64,000 bases of DNA. It comes from Burkholderiales bacterium. GTDB lineage: Bacteria; Pseudomonadota; Gammaproteobacteria; Burkholderiales; Burkholderiaceae_E. This document shows positions 48,345-59,636 of the stretch, piece after piece. The DNA lies in contig JAPOKJ010000008.1 of NCBI GenBank assembly GCA_029977705.1, positions 26,280 through 90,279 on the forward strand. The letters run 5' to 3'. The position numbers were made by a program, and so were the translations under genes. The notes under the pieces were generated by a model. The model was not told where the DNA came from, did not search any database, and saw only the letters and a program-made list of their open reading frames with translations. Each line of letters starts with the position of its first letter. The stretch's first letter is position 1.

Positions 48345-49355
48345 ATGGCCGTCTTCACCCCTGTCACCCCCGAACAGCTGGCGCAATTCCTGCAAGCCTA
48401 TGCGCTGGGCGAACTGGTCGAGCTGCAAGGCATCTCGAGCGGTATCGAAAACAGCAATTTCTTCGTCACCACGCGCAAGGACGGGGTCAGCACGCGCCAG
48501 GTCCTCACACTTTTCGAACGCCTCAGCCACGAGCAGCTGCCGTTCTACCTGGGCATGATGCATCACCTGGCCCACCACGGTGTGGCCTGCCCGGACACGA
48601 TTGCCGACCGCAAGGGCCAGGTCCTGCAAACCCTCAATGGCAAGCCGGCGGCCCTCGTCACCTGCCTGCCGGGTCGTGCCAACATGCATCCGGTGGCAGC
48701 CCACTGCGAACTGGTCGGGCAACTGCTGGCGCGCATGCACCTGGCCTGCCAGGACTACCCGGGTGGCCTGCCCAACCTGCGCGGCCTGTCCTGGTGGAAC
48801 GAGACCGCGCCCCGCGTGCTGCCCTTCCTGAGCCGCTCGCAGGCCGAATTGCTGAACAGCGAGCTGCGCATCCAGAACGAGTTCGCGGCCACTGCCGTCT
48901 ATGCTGCCCTGCCCAAGGCCCCGGTCCATGCCGACCTGTTCCGCGACAACGTCCTGTTCGACGACAGCGGCAGCACGCCGCGTCTGGGTGGCGCCATCGA
49001 CTTCTACTTTGCCGGCATCGACCACCTGGTCTTCGACCTGGCGGTGACGGCCAACGACTGGTGCATCGACGATGCCAGCGGGGCCTTCGTCCCCGCCTTG
49101 CTCGAGGCCTTCCTGGCCGGCTATTGCGCCGTGCGAATGCCGCTGGCGGCCGAGCGCGATGCCTGGCCGCTGATGCAACGCGCCGCCGCGCTGCGCTTCT
49201 GGATGTCGCGCCTTTTCGATTTCCACCTGCCCCGTCCGGCCGAGATGGTCACGCCCAAGGACCCCGATCACTTCGAGCGCATCCTGCGCCTGCGCCGCAC
49301 CGACCCGGTGCTGCTGCCCACCCTGCCCGCCCAGGCCCCTCGCCATGCAAGTTAA
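48345..49355 (+). CDS. thrB: Homoserine kinase (ThrB type II, APH fold)
   Basis: Phosphorylates homoserine in threonine synthesis. It has 336 aa, the aminoglycoside-phosphotransferase-like form used by betaproteobacteria and pseudomonads rather than the GHMP ThrB. It begins MAVFTPVTPEQLAQFL and shows ISSGIENSNFFVTT (nucleotide loop), the VHADLFRDNVLFD catalytic loop (about 193-205) and GAIDFYFAGID (metal site). It overlaps the next membrane protein by 11 bp. Confidence 0.95.
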   Translation: MAVFTPVTPEQLAQFLQAYALGELVELQGISSGIENSNFFVTTRKDGVSTRQVLTLFERLSHEQLPFYLGMMHHLAHHGVACPDTIADRKGQVLQTLNGKPAALVTCLPGRANMHPVAAHCELVGQLLARMHLACQDYPGGLPNLRGLSWWNETAPRVLPFLSRSQAELLNSELRIQNEFAATAVYAALPKAPVHADLFRDNVLFDDSGSTPRLGGAIDFYFAGIDHLVFDLAVTANDWCIDDASGAFVPALLEAFLAGYCAVRMPLAAERDAWPLMQRAAALRFWMSRLFDFHLPRPAEMVTPKDPDHFERILRLRRTDPVLLPTLPAQAPRHAS

Positions 49356-50127
49356 GCCGCTCCGCTTCGCCAACGGCGCCACCTGGATGCGCCGGGGACT
49401 GGTGCTGCTGCAGCGCCATCCGGTGGTGCTCTTCATGGGCGCGCTGGCCTACATCAGTGCGCTGCTGATCTCGGCCCTGGTGCCCGCCCTGGGACTGGCC
49501 CTGCCCACCCTGCTCTCGCCTGCCCTGTCGCTGGGTCTGACCGTCATGGTGCGGCGTGCCGATGAAGGCCAGACGCCCTTGCTGGGCGCCCTGATCGAGC
49601 CCTTCCGGGACTGGCGCTCGCCCCGGTTCAAGCGCCTGATGATGCTCGGCGTGATCAACACCCTGGCGACCCTGCTGGCCTTCGTGGTGGCCAACCAGTT
49701 CGATGACGGCACGCTCCAGAAAGTCATGAACGGCAGCATTCGCCCCGATGATCCGACCCTGAACCCGGGCACGATGCTGATGCCGATGCTGGTGTTCTTC
49801 GTGGTCTACACCCCCGTGCAGATGGCCTTGTGGTACGCCCCGCTGTTTGTCGCCTGGCATGATCACGGCGCCGCCAAGTCGATGTTCACCAGCCTGGCAG
49901 CCTGCTGGCTGAACCGTGGTGCCTTCATCGGCTACCTGCTCTCCTGGCTGGGCATGGTTGCCCTGATGGCGATCATCATGATCGCCATCACCTTGCTGTT
50001 CGGGCGTGAAAGCCTCATCGCCCAGTACCTTCTCGCGCCCATTCCGATCCTGCTGTTTGCGGTCTTCTTCTGCTCGTTCTGGTTCAGCTACAAGGACAGC
50101 ATCGATGAAACTGCTCAGCGCCCTTGA
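49345..50127 (+). CDS. BPSS1780-type integral membrane protein
   Basis: 260-aa protein with about six hydrophobic segments (around 30-50, 53-70, 105-120, 145-165, 192-215 and 228-248). Its N-terminus RFANGATWMRRGLVLLQRHPV matches the BPSS1780 family (unknown function) that follows thrB and polA in Burkholderiales. No known transporter motifs were seen. It overlaps thrB by 11 bp and the wax-synthase-type gene by 23 bp, so the three are likely one transcript. Confidence 0.82.
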   Translation: MQVKPLRFANGATWMRRGLVLLQRHPVVLFMGALAYISALLISALVPALGLALPTLLSPALSLGLTVMVRRADEGQTPLLGALIEPFRDWRSPRFKRLMMLGVINTLATLLAFVVANQFDDGTLQKVMNGSIRPDDPTLNPGTMLMPMLVFFVVYTPVQMALWYAPLFVAWHDHGAAKSMFTSLAACWLNRGAFIGYLLSWLGMVALMAIIMIAITLLFGRESLIAQYLLAPIPILLFAVFFCSFWFSYKDSIDETAQRP

Positions 50128-51727
50128 TGCCCTGTTTCTCCATCTGGAGACCGCCGAGCAGCCGATGCATGTGGGTGCCCTGCACCTGCTCGAGTTGCCC
50201 GGTGGGTACCAGGGCGACTATTTCGACGATTTGCGCAGACACTGGCAGGGGCGGTTGCACCTGGCCCCGGTCTTTCACCGGCGGCTGGTGACCATGCCGC
50301 TGGCGCTGAGCAATCCGGCCTGGGTGCTCGAGACGGATGTCGACCTGGACTGGCATCTGCAGCGGGTCAGGTTGCAGCGCCCAGGCAACACCCGCCAGCT
50401 CGATGCCTTCGTCGCACAGGTCCATGCCGAATTGCTGCCCCGCGACCGGCCGCTGTGGCGCGCCTGGCTGATCGAGGGCCTGCCCGGCGGCCAGAAGGCC
50501 TTCTATGCCAAGTTCCATCATGCCGCCCTGGACGGACAAGGCGGTGTGGCGCTGGCCAAGGCCCTGCTCGACCTCAGCCCCAAGCCGCCGGCGCGGGCCG
50601 CCAGAGCAGCCGGCGCAACTCTTGCAGGCCCTCCAGACCCCGATCAGGCATCCGCGACAAGCTTGCTGGGCGCCTCGCTGCGCGGACTGCTCGGTCAGTA
50701 CGGCGCCCTGCTGCGGGCCACACCGCAAATGGGTGCCAGCCTGGGCCAGTTGATCGGCACAAGGCTGCGCGCCGCAAGCAGCGACCAGGCGACAGGCGCA
50801 GCGGGCGGGTACAAGACAGGGCCCGGATCGATCATCGCGAGTTGGCCGGACCGACTGCTGGACGGTGTCCGGGGGCTGCTCGCACCGCGCACCCGGCTGA
50901 ACGTGGCGATCGATGCGCCGCGCAGCTTTGCCACCCTGAGACTGCCGATGGCCCAGGCGCGCCAGATCGGTCGGGACGCGGGCGGCTCACTCAACGATGT
51001 GGTGCTGGCCGTCATCAGTGGCGGATTGCGGCGCTACCTTCTGACCCACCATGATCTGCCGGATCGGCCACTGGTCTGCGCGATGCCGGTCAGCCTGCGC
51101 AGCGCCCCCCACGAAGACGCCCGCCAGATCGGCAACCAGACCTCGATGGTCCTGACGCCACTGGCCACCGATGTCGATGATCCGCTCGAGCAGCTGGCCG
51201 CGATCATCCGGGGGACGCACAAGGCCAAGCAAGTGTCGGGGGCCATGAAGAGTGGCATGCCCACCGACCTTCCCTCGCTGGGCCTGCCCTGGCTGCTGAC
51301 CGGCCTGACCCGGCTCTACACCCGCAGCCGGCTGGCCGATCGCATCCCTCCGGTGGCCAACGTGATCATCTCGAATGTGCCGGGGCCGGCGATGCCCCTG
51401 TACCTGGCAGGCGCCCGTGTCACGGCCTGTCATCCGGTGTCGATCGTCGTGCATGGCATCGCCCTGAACATCACGCTGGAGAGCTACGACGGCCATCTGG
51501 ACTTCGGATTGATCGCCTGCGCCCGGGCCGTGCCCGATGTGGCGGTGCTGGCCCGGTTTCTAGAGCAAGCCTTCGAGGAATTGACGGTACACTGGGCTGC
51601 AAACACCGGTCACACCGCGCCGGTGCCTGCCGCCAAGCCCCAGCAGGTCGCTGTCCAGAATGCCCAGAAAGTCCACGCCCCCCGAACGCCGAAGGCCCGC
51701 ACGCAACGCCGCCCAGGAACTGCTTGA
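50105..51727 (+). CDS. Wax ester synthase / acyl-CoA:diacylglycerol acyltransferase (WS/DGAT)
   Basis: 540-aa bifunctional acyltransferase that esterifies fatty alcohols or diacylglycerol with acyl-CoA to make storage lipid. The catalytic HHxxxDG motif is intact as FHHAALDGQGG (about 138-148). The PLW block RDRPLWRAWLIEGLP (about 116-130) and the SLNDVVLAVISGGLR and [20 protein letters not shown] (about 417-436) segments are typical. A Pro/Ala/Lys-rich tail (about 500-540) follows. The last 68 bp overlap the next gene in another frame. Start at 50105 (MKLLSALDALFLHLE) fits the family. Confidence 0.93.
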   Translation: MKLLSALDALFLHLETAEQPMHVGALHLLELPGGYQGDYFDDLRRHWQGRLHLAPVFHRRLVTMPLALSNPAWVLETDVDLDWHLQRVRLQRPGNTRQLDAFVAQVHAELLPRDRPLWRAWLIEGLPGGQKAFYAKFHHAALDGQGGVALAKALLDLSPKPPARAARAAGATLAGPPDPDQASATSLLGASLRGLLGQYGALLRATPQMGASLGQLIGTRLRAASSDQATGAAGGYKTGPGSIIASWPDRLLDGVRGLLAPRTRLNVAIDAPRSFATLRLPMAQARQIGRDAGGSLNDVVLAVISGGLRRYLLTHHDLPDRPLVCAMPVSLRSAPHEDARQIGNQTSMVLTPLATDVDDPLEQLAAIIRGTHKAKQVSGAMKSGMPTDLPSLGLPWLLTGLTRLYTRSRLADRIPPVANVIISNVPGPAMPLYLAGARVTACHPVSIVVHGIALNITLESYDGHLDFGLIACARAVPDVAVLARFLEQAFEELTVHWAANTGHTAPVPAAKPQQVAVQNAQKVHAPRTPKARTQRRPGTA

Positions 51728-52577
51728 GGACCCGCTGGTCAGTCCTTTCGACAACGCTTTCGTCCATCATCCCATGCAGGCCGCGCGCTCGGCCTTGCAT
51801 GGCCTGCGCCCGCCGGGCCTGGTCAAGCTGGCCCTGGAGGCACGCAGCCCCTGGGAGCATGCCGGCGCGCTGGCCTCTTGGCCGCTGCTGCGCCTGGCAC
51901 CGCGTGGGGACGGTCATTGCGTGCTGGTGCTACCGGGCTTTGTCGCCGGGGATGGTTCGACCTTCCTGCTGCGCCAGTACCTGACCGAGCGCGGCTATCA
52001 GGCTGTCGGCTGGCAGCAGGGCCGCAATCTCGGCCCTCGTCCCGAGGTGCTCGAGTCGACGCTGGACCTGCTGCAGCAACTGCACCGCGACAGCGGCCGC
52101 AAGGTAAGCATCGTGGGCTGGAGTCTGGGCGGCATCTATGCCCGTGAAATCGCCAAGCTGGCGCCGGCAGCGGTGCGCACCGTCATCAGCCTGGGCTCGC
52201 CTTTCGCAGGGCCCGGCCACAGCACCAACGCCTGGTGGCTGTTCAAGGTGTTCAACCCGGCGCATGGCCATGTCGATGCCGACGTCGCGCTGCTGGCCGA
52301 GCCGCCTCCGGTGCCGACCACCGCCCTGTACAGCCGCAGCGATGGGGTCGTCCCCTGGCAGGGCGCCTGTCACGATGAGGCGCAACTGGCGCAGCGCACC
52401 GACATCGAGAACATCGAGGTCGAGGTCAGTCATGTCGGGATGGGTGCGCACCCCCTGGTCCTGCTGGCACTGGCTGACCGGCTGTCCCAGCCCGAGGGGC
52501 AATGGCAACGCTTTTCCCGGGAGGGCTGGCGTCGCTGGGCCTACCGCGACCCGTCGCGTCCGCGCGGCTTTTTCTGA
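51660..52577 (+). CDS. Alpha/beta hydrolase, lipase-like
   Basis: 305-aa hydrolase with nucleophile elbow VGWSLGG (about 152-158), VLVLPGF oxyanion strand, Asp in YSRSDGVVPW and His in VSHVGMGAHPL. The proline- and charge-rich N-terminus is not recognised. It overlaps the wax-synthase gene by 68 bp in a different frame; an internal ATG at 51774 would remove the overlap. Position directly downstream suggests action on the neutral lipid or related ester (inference). Confidence 0.8.
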   Translation: MPRKSTPPERRRPARNAAQELLEDPLVSPFDNAFVHHPMQAARSALHGLRPPGLVKLALEARSPWEHAGALASWPLLRLAPRGDGHCVLVLPGFVAGDGSTFLLRQYLTERGYQAVGWQQGRNLGPRPEVLESTLDLLQQLHRDSGRKVSIVGWSLGGIYAREIAKLAPAAVRTVISLGSPFAGPGHSTNAWWLFKVFNPAHGHVDADVALLAEPPPVPTTALYSRSDGVVPWQGACHDEAQLAQRTDIENIEVEVSHVGMGAHPLVLLALADRLSQPEGQWQRFSREGWRRWAYRDPSRPRGFF

Positions 52578-52601
52578 CCCACTTTCCCTGAAAGGTTACC
52601 C

Positions 52602-53534
52602 ATGGCCCAATACGCCGCCAATGGCATCACCCTGGAGGCCGAAACCTTCGGCAACCCCGCCGACCCGGCCCTGCTGCTCATCATGGGGCTGGGCATGCAG
52701 CTGACGGCCTGGCCCGATCCCTTCTGCCAGATGCTGGTGGCGCAGGGCTTTCACGTCATCCGCTTCGACAATCGGGATGTCGGACTGTCCACAGACTTCG
52801 AGCACCATGGACGACCGGCCCTGCCGATGGCCTTCTTCAAGAAATTCATCGGCCTGACGCCGCGCTCGGATTACTCGCTGGAGGACATGGCCCGCGACGC
52901 GGTCGGCCTGCTCGATGCCCTGGGGATCGACAAGGCGCACGTGGTCGGGGCCTCGATGGGCGGCATGATCGCGCAGACCCTGGCCATCCATCATCCCGCG
53001 CGCCTGCTCAGCATGACTTCGATCATGTCCACCACCGGGGCGCGCGGCCTGCCGATGCCACATCCGCAAGCCCGCAAGGCCTTGATGGAACCGCCACCCA
53101 AGGGTGCCCACCCGGGCACCGAAGAAGGCCTGAACCGGCTGGTCGACCAGTATGTGCGCACCTTCTCGGTCATAGGCTCCAAGCCCTACCTGCCCAGCAA
53201 CGACGTCGAGATGCAGATGCTGCGTGACCGGCTGGCGGGCAATCTGCGGCGCAGCTACAAGCCCTGGGGGGTGGCCCGACAGATGAATGCCATCCTGGCC
53301 AGCCCGGACCGCACGCCAGGTCTGGGCAAGGTGAAGATCCCGACCTTGGTCATCCATGGCCGCGATGATCCGCTCGTACCCCTGGCCTGCGGCCAGGCCA
53401 CCGCCAAGGCCGTGCCGGGTGCACGGCTGGAAGTCATCGACGGCATGGGGCATGACCTGCCGGAGCCGCTGTGGCCGCGCATCACCGGACAGATTGCGGC
53501 CCATGCCAAAGCGGCGGCACACCACACTAGATGA
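52602..53534 (+). CDS. Alpha/beta hydrolase
   Basis: 310-aa hydrolase resembling RdmC/EstB-type esterases. MGLGMQLTAWPDPFCQML forms the oxyanion region, VGASMGG the nucleophile elbow (Ser about 117), HGRDDPLVP the acid, and GMGHDLP the His. No signal peptide. It starts 24 bp after the lipase-like gene and ends overlapping the convergent amidase stop by eight bases. Substrate unknown. Confidence 0.86.
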   Translation: MAQYAANGITLEAETFGNPADPALLLIMGLGMQLTAWPDPFCQMLVAQGFHVIRFDNRDVGLSTDFEHHGRPALPMAFFKKFIGLTPRSDYSLEDMARDAVGLLDALGIDKAHVVGASMGGMIAQTLAIHHPARLLSMTSIMSTTGARGLPMPHPQARKALMEPPPKGAHPGTEEGLNRLVDQYVRTFSVIGSKPYLPSNDVEMQMLRDRLAGNLRRSYKPWGVARQMNAILASPDRTPGLGKVKIPTLVIHGRDDPLVPLACGQATAKAVPGARLEVIDGMGHDLPEPLWPRITGQIAAHAKAAAHHTR

Positions 53535-54297
53535 TCGGCGGCAGCGGCCGATACTTGTCCAGGCCGCTGCGATAGGCCTGCGCCAGGGCCACGAAGCGGC
53601 GCCAGCGCTCGGCTGGAACACCCCCTTCGAGCAGCACTGACGGACAGGCCTTGCGGGCGCCCTCGGGCGGACGCGGCCAGTGCTGGTGCGGCACCACACG
53701 GGCGGCAGGGATGTCATGCTGGCGCATCAGGCGAGCCACCAGGAAGGCGCTGCGGTGCAATACCTGGGCCGGTGTCATGCCTTCGCCGGCCGCCATTTCG
53801 ACGGCCACGCTCTCACGATTGCCCGGCCCCTGGAAATCCGCATGATCAGCCTGTTCATTGACCGGCAGATGCTGCACCACACGGTTGGCATCCACGGTGA
53901 AATGCCAGCTGACATAGCCGGTACGGCTGTTCGGATCCTCGCTGCGCAAGCCGCGCATCAGCACCTGGCCATGCATCAGAGCATCGCCCTGGCTGAGGCT
54001 GTGCACGGTGATGTGACGCGGCACCAGGGTGCGCTGCGGCTGGCGCCAGGGGCGATCCAGGGGAATCAGCAATTCATCGATGAGGGCCAGGGCCGACCAA
54101 CGCATCGGCGGCAGGGGCTCGCCAGGCACCTCCCAGGGCGCTGCAGCGCCAGGGGATGCCGCCTGGGCGGCTTGCAGCGGGCGAAGAGGCAACACGGACG
54201 AGGCCAGCAGCAAGGCTGCAGCCGGTCCGGAGCGGTTCAGCAGACGGCGCCGGGGCGCCATGGGCGCAGAGTCGTTCATCACAAGGGCAGGCTTCAT
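53527..54297 (-). CDS. Secreted N-acetylmuramoyl-L-alanine amidase (Amidase_2 type)
   Basis: 256-aa peptidoglycan amidase. An N-terminal signal (APRRRLLNRSGPAAALLLAS, about 12-31, possibly twin-arginine) is followed by an Amidase_2 domain: ITVHSLSQGDAL (first zinc His), VSWHFTVDANRVVQHLP, and the late HQHWPRPPEGARKACPSVLL, where zinc His and Cys ligands sit. It cleaves the bond between MurNAc and L-Ala. The start at 54297 (MKPALVMNDS) is a choice; 54279 (MNDSAPMAP) is possible. Neither has a strong ribosome-binding site. Its 3' end overlaps a convergent gene. Confidence 0.86.
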   Translation of the reverse strand: MKPALVMNDSAPMAPRRRLLNRSGPAAALLLASSVLPLRPLQAAQAASPGAAAPWEVPGEPLPPMRWSALALIDELLIPLDRPWRQPQRTLVPRHITVHSLSQGDALMHGQVLMRGLRSEDPNSRTGYVSWHFTVDANRVVQHLPVNEQADHADFQGPGNRESVAVEMAAGEGMTPAQVLHRSAFLVARLMRQHDIPAARVVPHQHWPRPPEGARKACPSVLLEGGVPAERWRRFVALAQAYRSGLDKYRPLPPII

Positions 54298-54343
54298 CGG
54301 AGGCAATTCGGCAGGCCGGCATGATATACCGGGCGGGCCAGCA

Positions 54344-54374
54344 GAAAAAGAGGCGGCGCAGGCGTGGCGCCGCC
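54344..54374 (-). terminator. Intrinsic terminator of uvrD
   Basis: Read on the minus strand, arms GGCGGCGC / GCGCCGCC (54367-54374 and 54352-54359) with a seven-base loop, then T-run (plus-strand AAAAA at 54344-54348). It lies directly after the uvrD stop at 54378 and before the amidase start. Confidence 0.8.
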
Positions 54375-54377
54375 CGC

Positions 54378-56747
<2,370 letters not shown>

Positions 56748-56748
56748 G

Positions 56749-56764
56749 CTGTAATTTTACACAG
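56749..56764. promoter_or_regulatory. LexA (SOS) box at the uvrD start
   Basis: CTGTAATTTTACACAG fits CTGT-N8-ACAG exactly, the LexA operator of E. coli and betaproteobacteria. It begins two bases upstream of the uvrD start codon (56747 on the minus strand) and lies in the 71-bp gap to fabV. LexA bound here would block uvrD and perhaps affect fabV. Confidence 0.85.
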
Positions 56765-56818
56765 TGCTGTCCGGTTCTCGCTAAACTAGCGCCACTCACA
56801 AACATCCCCTGCATGCCC

Positions 56819-58009
56819 ATGATCATCCGCCCCAAGGTGAAAGGCTTCATCTGCACCACGGCCCACCCGGCCGGCTGCGCAGCCAACGTCCGCGAACAAA
56901 TCGACTTCGTCCGGCAACACGGGCGTATCGCGAATGCGCCGCAGCGCGTGCTGGTGATCGGCGCCTCCACCGGCTACGGCCTGGCCTCGCGCATCACCGC
57001 CGCCTTTGGCGGTGGCGCCCGCACCCTCGGCGTCTTTTTCGAAAAGCCGGCCTCCGGCGCACGCACCGCCTCGGCGGGCTGGTACAACGCCGCCGCCTTC
57101 CAGAAGGCCGCCGAGGACGCCGGCCTGTATGCCCGCAACATCAATGGCGACGCCTTCTCGCATGCGGTCAAGGCGGCCACCGTCGAGGCGATCAAGGCCG
57201 ACATGGGCCAGGTCGACCTGGTCATCTACAGCCTGGCCTCACCGCGCCGTGTCCATCCCGACACTGGCGTGGTCTACAACTCGGTGCTGCGCCCGATTGG
57301 TCGCCCGATCGAGCAGACCGGCATCGACACCGACAAGGCCGTGCTCAAGACCTTCTCGATCCCGCCGGCCACGCAGGAAGAGATCGACAACACGGTGGCC
57401 GTGATGGGGGGTGATGACTGGTCGCGCTGGATGCATGCGCTGTCGGCCGGTGGCGTGCTGGCCCCCGGCTGCAAGAGCACCACCTTCACCTACATTGGCG
57501 ACCGGATCAACCGGGACATCTACTGGGACGGCACCATCGGAGCCGCCAAGCAGGACCTGGACCGGGTGGCAGGCCTGCTGCGCGGCGAAGGCTTCGAGGC
57601 CTCGGTCTCGGTGCTCAAGGCCGTGGTCACCCAGGCAAGCGCCGCGATTCCGGCCATGCCGCTGTATCTGGCCCTGTTGTTCAAGGTCATGAAGGATGGC
57701 GGCAGCCACGAGGGCTGCATCCAGCAGGCCTGGCGCCTGTTCGGTGAATGCCTGTACAGCGCGACGCCGCGTCGCGACGAGCAGGGGCGCTACCGGGTCG
57801 ACGAGAAGGAACTCGATCGCGCCGTGCAGGCCGAGGTCGAACGCCTGTGGCCGCTGGTCACCAACGAGAACCTGGACGAGCTCTCCGATTTTCGTGGCTT
57901 CAAGGCCGAGTTCCTCAAGCTGTTCGGCTTCGGCGTGCCCGGGGTCGATTACGAGGCCGAGGTCGACGAGCAGGCCAGCATCGGCAGTCTCACCGATCTG
58001 ACGGCCTGA
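56819..58009 (+). CDS. fabV: FabV-type trans-2-enoyl-ACP/CoA reductase
   Basis: NADH-dependent enoyl reductase of fatty acid synthesis; FabV enzymes are single-domain SDRs about 400 aa, larger than FabI and insensitive to triclosan. It has 396 aa. Opening [17 protein letters not shown] (family start), cofactor loop [13 protein letters not shown] (about 45-57), and the active-site Tyr-x8-Lys in [13 protein letters not shown] (about 235-247). The ATG at 56819 fits; an extra in-frame ATG at 56813 adds two residues. Divergent from uvrD. Confidence 0.96.
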   Translation: MIIRPKVKGFICTTAHPAGCAANVREQIDFVRQHGRIANAPQRVLVIGASTGYGLASRITAAFGGGARTLGVFFEKPASGARTASAGWYNAAAFQKAAEDAGLYARNINGDAFSHAVKAATVEAIKADMGQVDLVIYSLASPRRVHPDTGVVYNSVLRPIGRPIEQTGIDTDKAVLKTFSIPPATQEEIDNTVAVMGGDDWSRWMHALSAGGVLAPGCKSTTFTYIGDRINRDIYWDGTIGAAKQDLDRVAGLLRGEGFEASVSVLKAVVTQASAAIPAMPLYLALLFKVMKDGGSHEGCIQQAWRLFGECLYSATPRRDEQGRYRVDEKELDRAVQAEVERLWPLVTNENLDELSDFRGFKAEFLKLFGFGVPGVDYEAEVDEQASIGSLTDLTA

Positions 58010-58014
58010 GCAGC

Positions 58015-58842
58015 ATGCGTACGGGTCTGGCCGCGCGGCTGGGCACCGCCGCCCTGCTCGGCGCAGCGCTGGCATTTGCTGGCACGACCCGAGCCGCGCC
58101 GCGCGACGAGGTGCGCGTCTACACCGACAGCATCGAGGGTCGCGGCAAATGGGGGCTCGAGCTGCATTTCAACAGCATGCCGCGCCCGCGCATCAGCACC
58201 GTCATACCGGGAGAGCCGCGACCGGCAAGCGGCCTGGTGGTCACGCCGGAGCTGTCGTATGGCCTGAGCGATGCGGTGGAAATCGAATTTGGTTTCATGC
58301 TGCCCTCGGTACGGCTGGACGATGGCTCGAGCCTGCAGGTGGTGCCCCATGCGCGCATCAAATGGATGCCGCGGCGAGCGCAGCCCCAGGGCGCGCAAGG
58401 CGACTGGTTCTGGGGCTCGGTGCTGGAATGGTCTCCCAGCCCGTACCGGCGCGGCGTGAGCAACGAGGATGCCGCCAGCCATCTGGCCCTGCGGCCCATC
58501 ATCGGCTGGCGCGATGCGCGCTGGCTGGTTGCCGCCAACCTGCTCCTCGAGTGGCCCCTGGGTCTGCGCAATCCGGCCGCCAGCGACGTGCGACGCCCGG
58601 AGGTCGCCCCGTCCCTCAAGCTGCTTCGCAGCTACAGCGACCGCTTTGCCACCGGCCTGGAATACCATGGCGAATGGGGCTCGGCCCGGCGCCTGCTGCC
58701 TTCAGGCGAGCAGGCCCACACGCTGTACTGGATCGTCGAGCGACGCACGCCGTTCTGGATGAGCTTCGGGATTGGCCATGGGCTGAACCGCAACGCCGGC
58801 GGACTGAGCATCAAGGGAAGCCTGGAAATTCCGCTCGACTGA
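58015..58842 (+). CDS. Exported protein of unknown function, possibly outer-membrane beta-barrel
   Basis: 275-aa protein with an N-terminal signal peptide (LGTAALLGAALAFAGTTRAA, cleavage near residue 27). The mature part consists of alternating short hydrophobic/polar strands with many aromatic and Gly positions (WGLELHFN, VTPELSYGL, VEIEFGFML, WLVAANLLLEWPLGL, FWMSFGIGHGLN), ending on a hydrophobic strand (SIKGSLEIPLD). This is the look of an outer-membrane barrel, but no known family was recognised. It follows fabV by five bases and is probably co-transcribed with it. Function unknown. Confidence 0.75.
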   Translation: MRTGLAARLGTAALLGAALAFAGTTRAAPRDEVRVYTDSIEGRGKWGLELHFNSMPRPRISTVIPGEPRPASGLVVTPELSYGLSDAVEIEFGFMLPSVRLDDGSSLQVVPHARIKWMPRRAQPQGAQGDWFWGSVLEWSPSPYRRGVSNEDAASHLALRPIIGWRDARWLVAANLLLEWPLGLRNPAASDVRRPEVAPSLKLLRSYSDRFATGLEYHGEWGSARRLLPSGEQAHTLYWIVERRTPFWMSFGIGHGLNRNAGGLSIKGSLEIPLD

Positions 58843-58863
58843 GGCCTGTTCGGCGGAGCCGGC

Positions 58864-59631
58864 TCACTTCCGGCGCGCAGCCGCCAGTTGCGCCTGCAGC
58901 GCATCGATGCGCTGGTGGTTGTCCTCCGAACCGATGTAGCTGCGGAACAACCACTCCTGCATGCGCATGCCAGTGTCCAGATCCTGATGCAGGATCTGGT
59001 TGGACAAGCGCTTGGACTCGACCAGTACCGTACGGTCGGAACTGGCCATGTCGCGGGCAATGGCGGCCACCGATGCAAGAAGCTCGCCCTCGGGAAACAC
59101 CTTGCTGACATAGCCCATGGCCAGCGCCTCGTCGGCGCCATACAACCGGCCGCTCAGGGCCACTTCCTTGGCGCGTCCCAGGCCGATGATGCGCCACAAC
59201 GGGTCCATGATCGGTGTCATGCCCAGCGGCACTTCGCGCTGACCGAATTTGGCGCGCATCGAGGCATAGCGGATGTCGCACATCATGGTCAGATCAAAAC
59301 CCCCAGCGATGGCTGCGCCGCCCACCGCGCAGATCACGGGCACATCGCAGAACAGGATGGCGCGGTAGGCCCGATGAAACAAGGCGGTGTAGCTTTCATT
59401 GCTGACCTTCTCGAGCTTGCGGATCTCATTGAGGTCGAAGCCGGCTGAAAAGTAGCGCTCACCGCCGGTAAAGACCACGACATGCACATCGGTGCGCTGC
59501 GACAGCTCGGTGAAAAGCGCGGTCACCTCCTCCAGCACATAGGGGGCCAGCGCATTGCCCTTGTCAGGACGATGCAGGGTGACGGTCGCGACGCGATCGG
59601 CCACCGCCAGTTGCAGGTATTGGTAGTCCAT
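58864..59631 (-). CDS. Enoyl-CoA hydratase/isomerase family protein
   Basis: 255-aa crotonase-fold protein. Oxyanion and CoA motifs: FSAGFDLNEIR (about 60-70), CAVGGAAIAGGFDLTMMCD (about 99-117), then FGQREVPLGMTPIMDPLWRIIGLGRAKEVALSGR (split). The two Glu residues of true hydratases are not both obvious at the usual spots, so isomerase or other crotonase activity is possible. It begins six bases after the Bug receptor stop in the same operon. Confidence 0.87.
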   Translation of the reverse strand: MDYQYLQLAVADRVATVTLHRPDKGNALAPYVLEEVTALFTELSQRTDVHVVVFTGGERYFSAGFDLNEIRKLEKVSNESYTALFHRAYRAILFCDVPVICAVGGAAIAGGFDLTMMCDIRYASMRAKFGQREVPLGMTPIMDPLWRIIGLGRAKEVALSGRLYGADEALAMGYVSKVFPEGELLASVAAIARDMASSDRTVLVESKRLSNQILHQDLDTGMRMQEWLFRSYIGSEDNHQRIDALQAQLAAARRK

Positions 59632-59636
59632 GGGGC

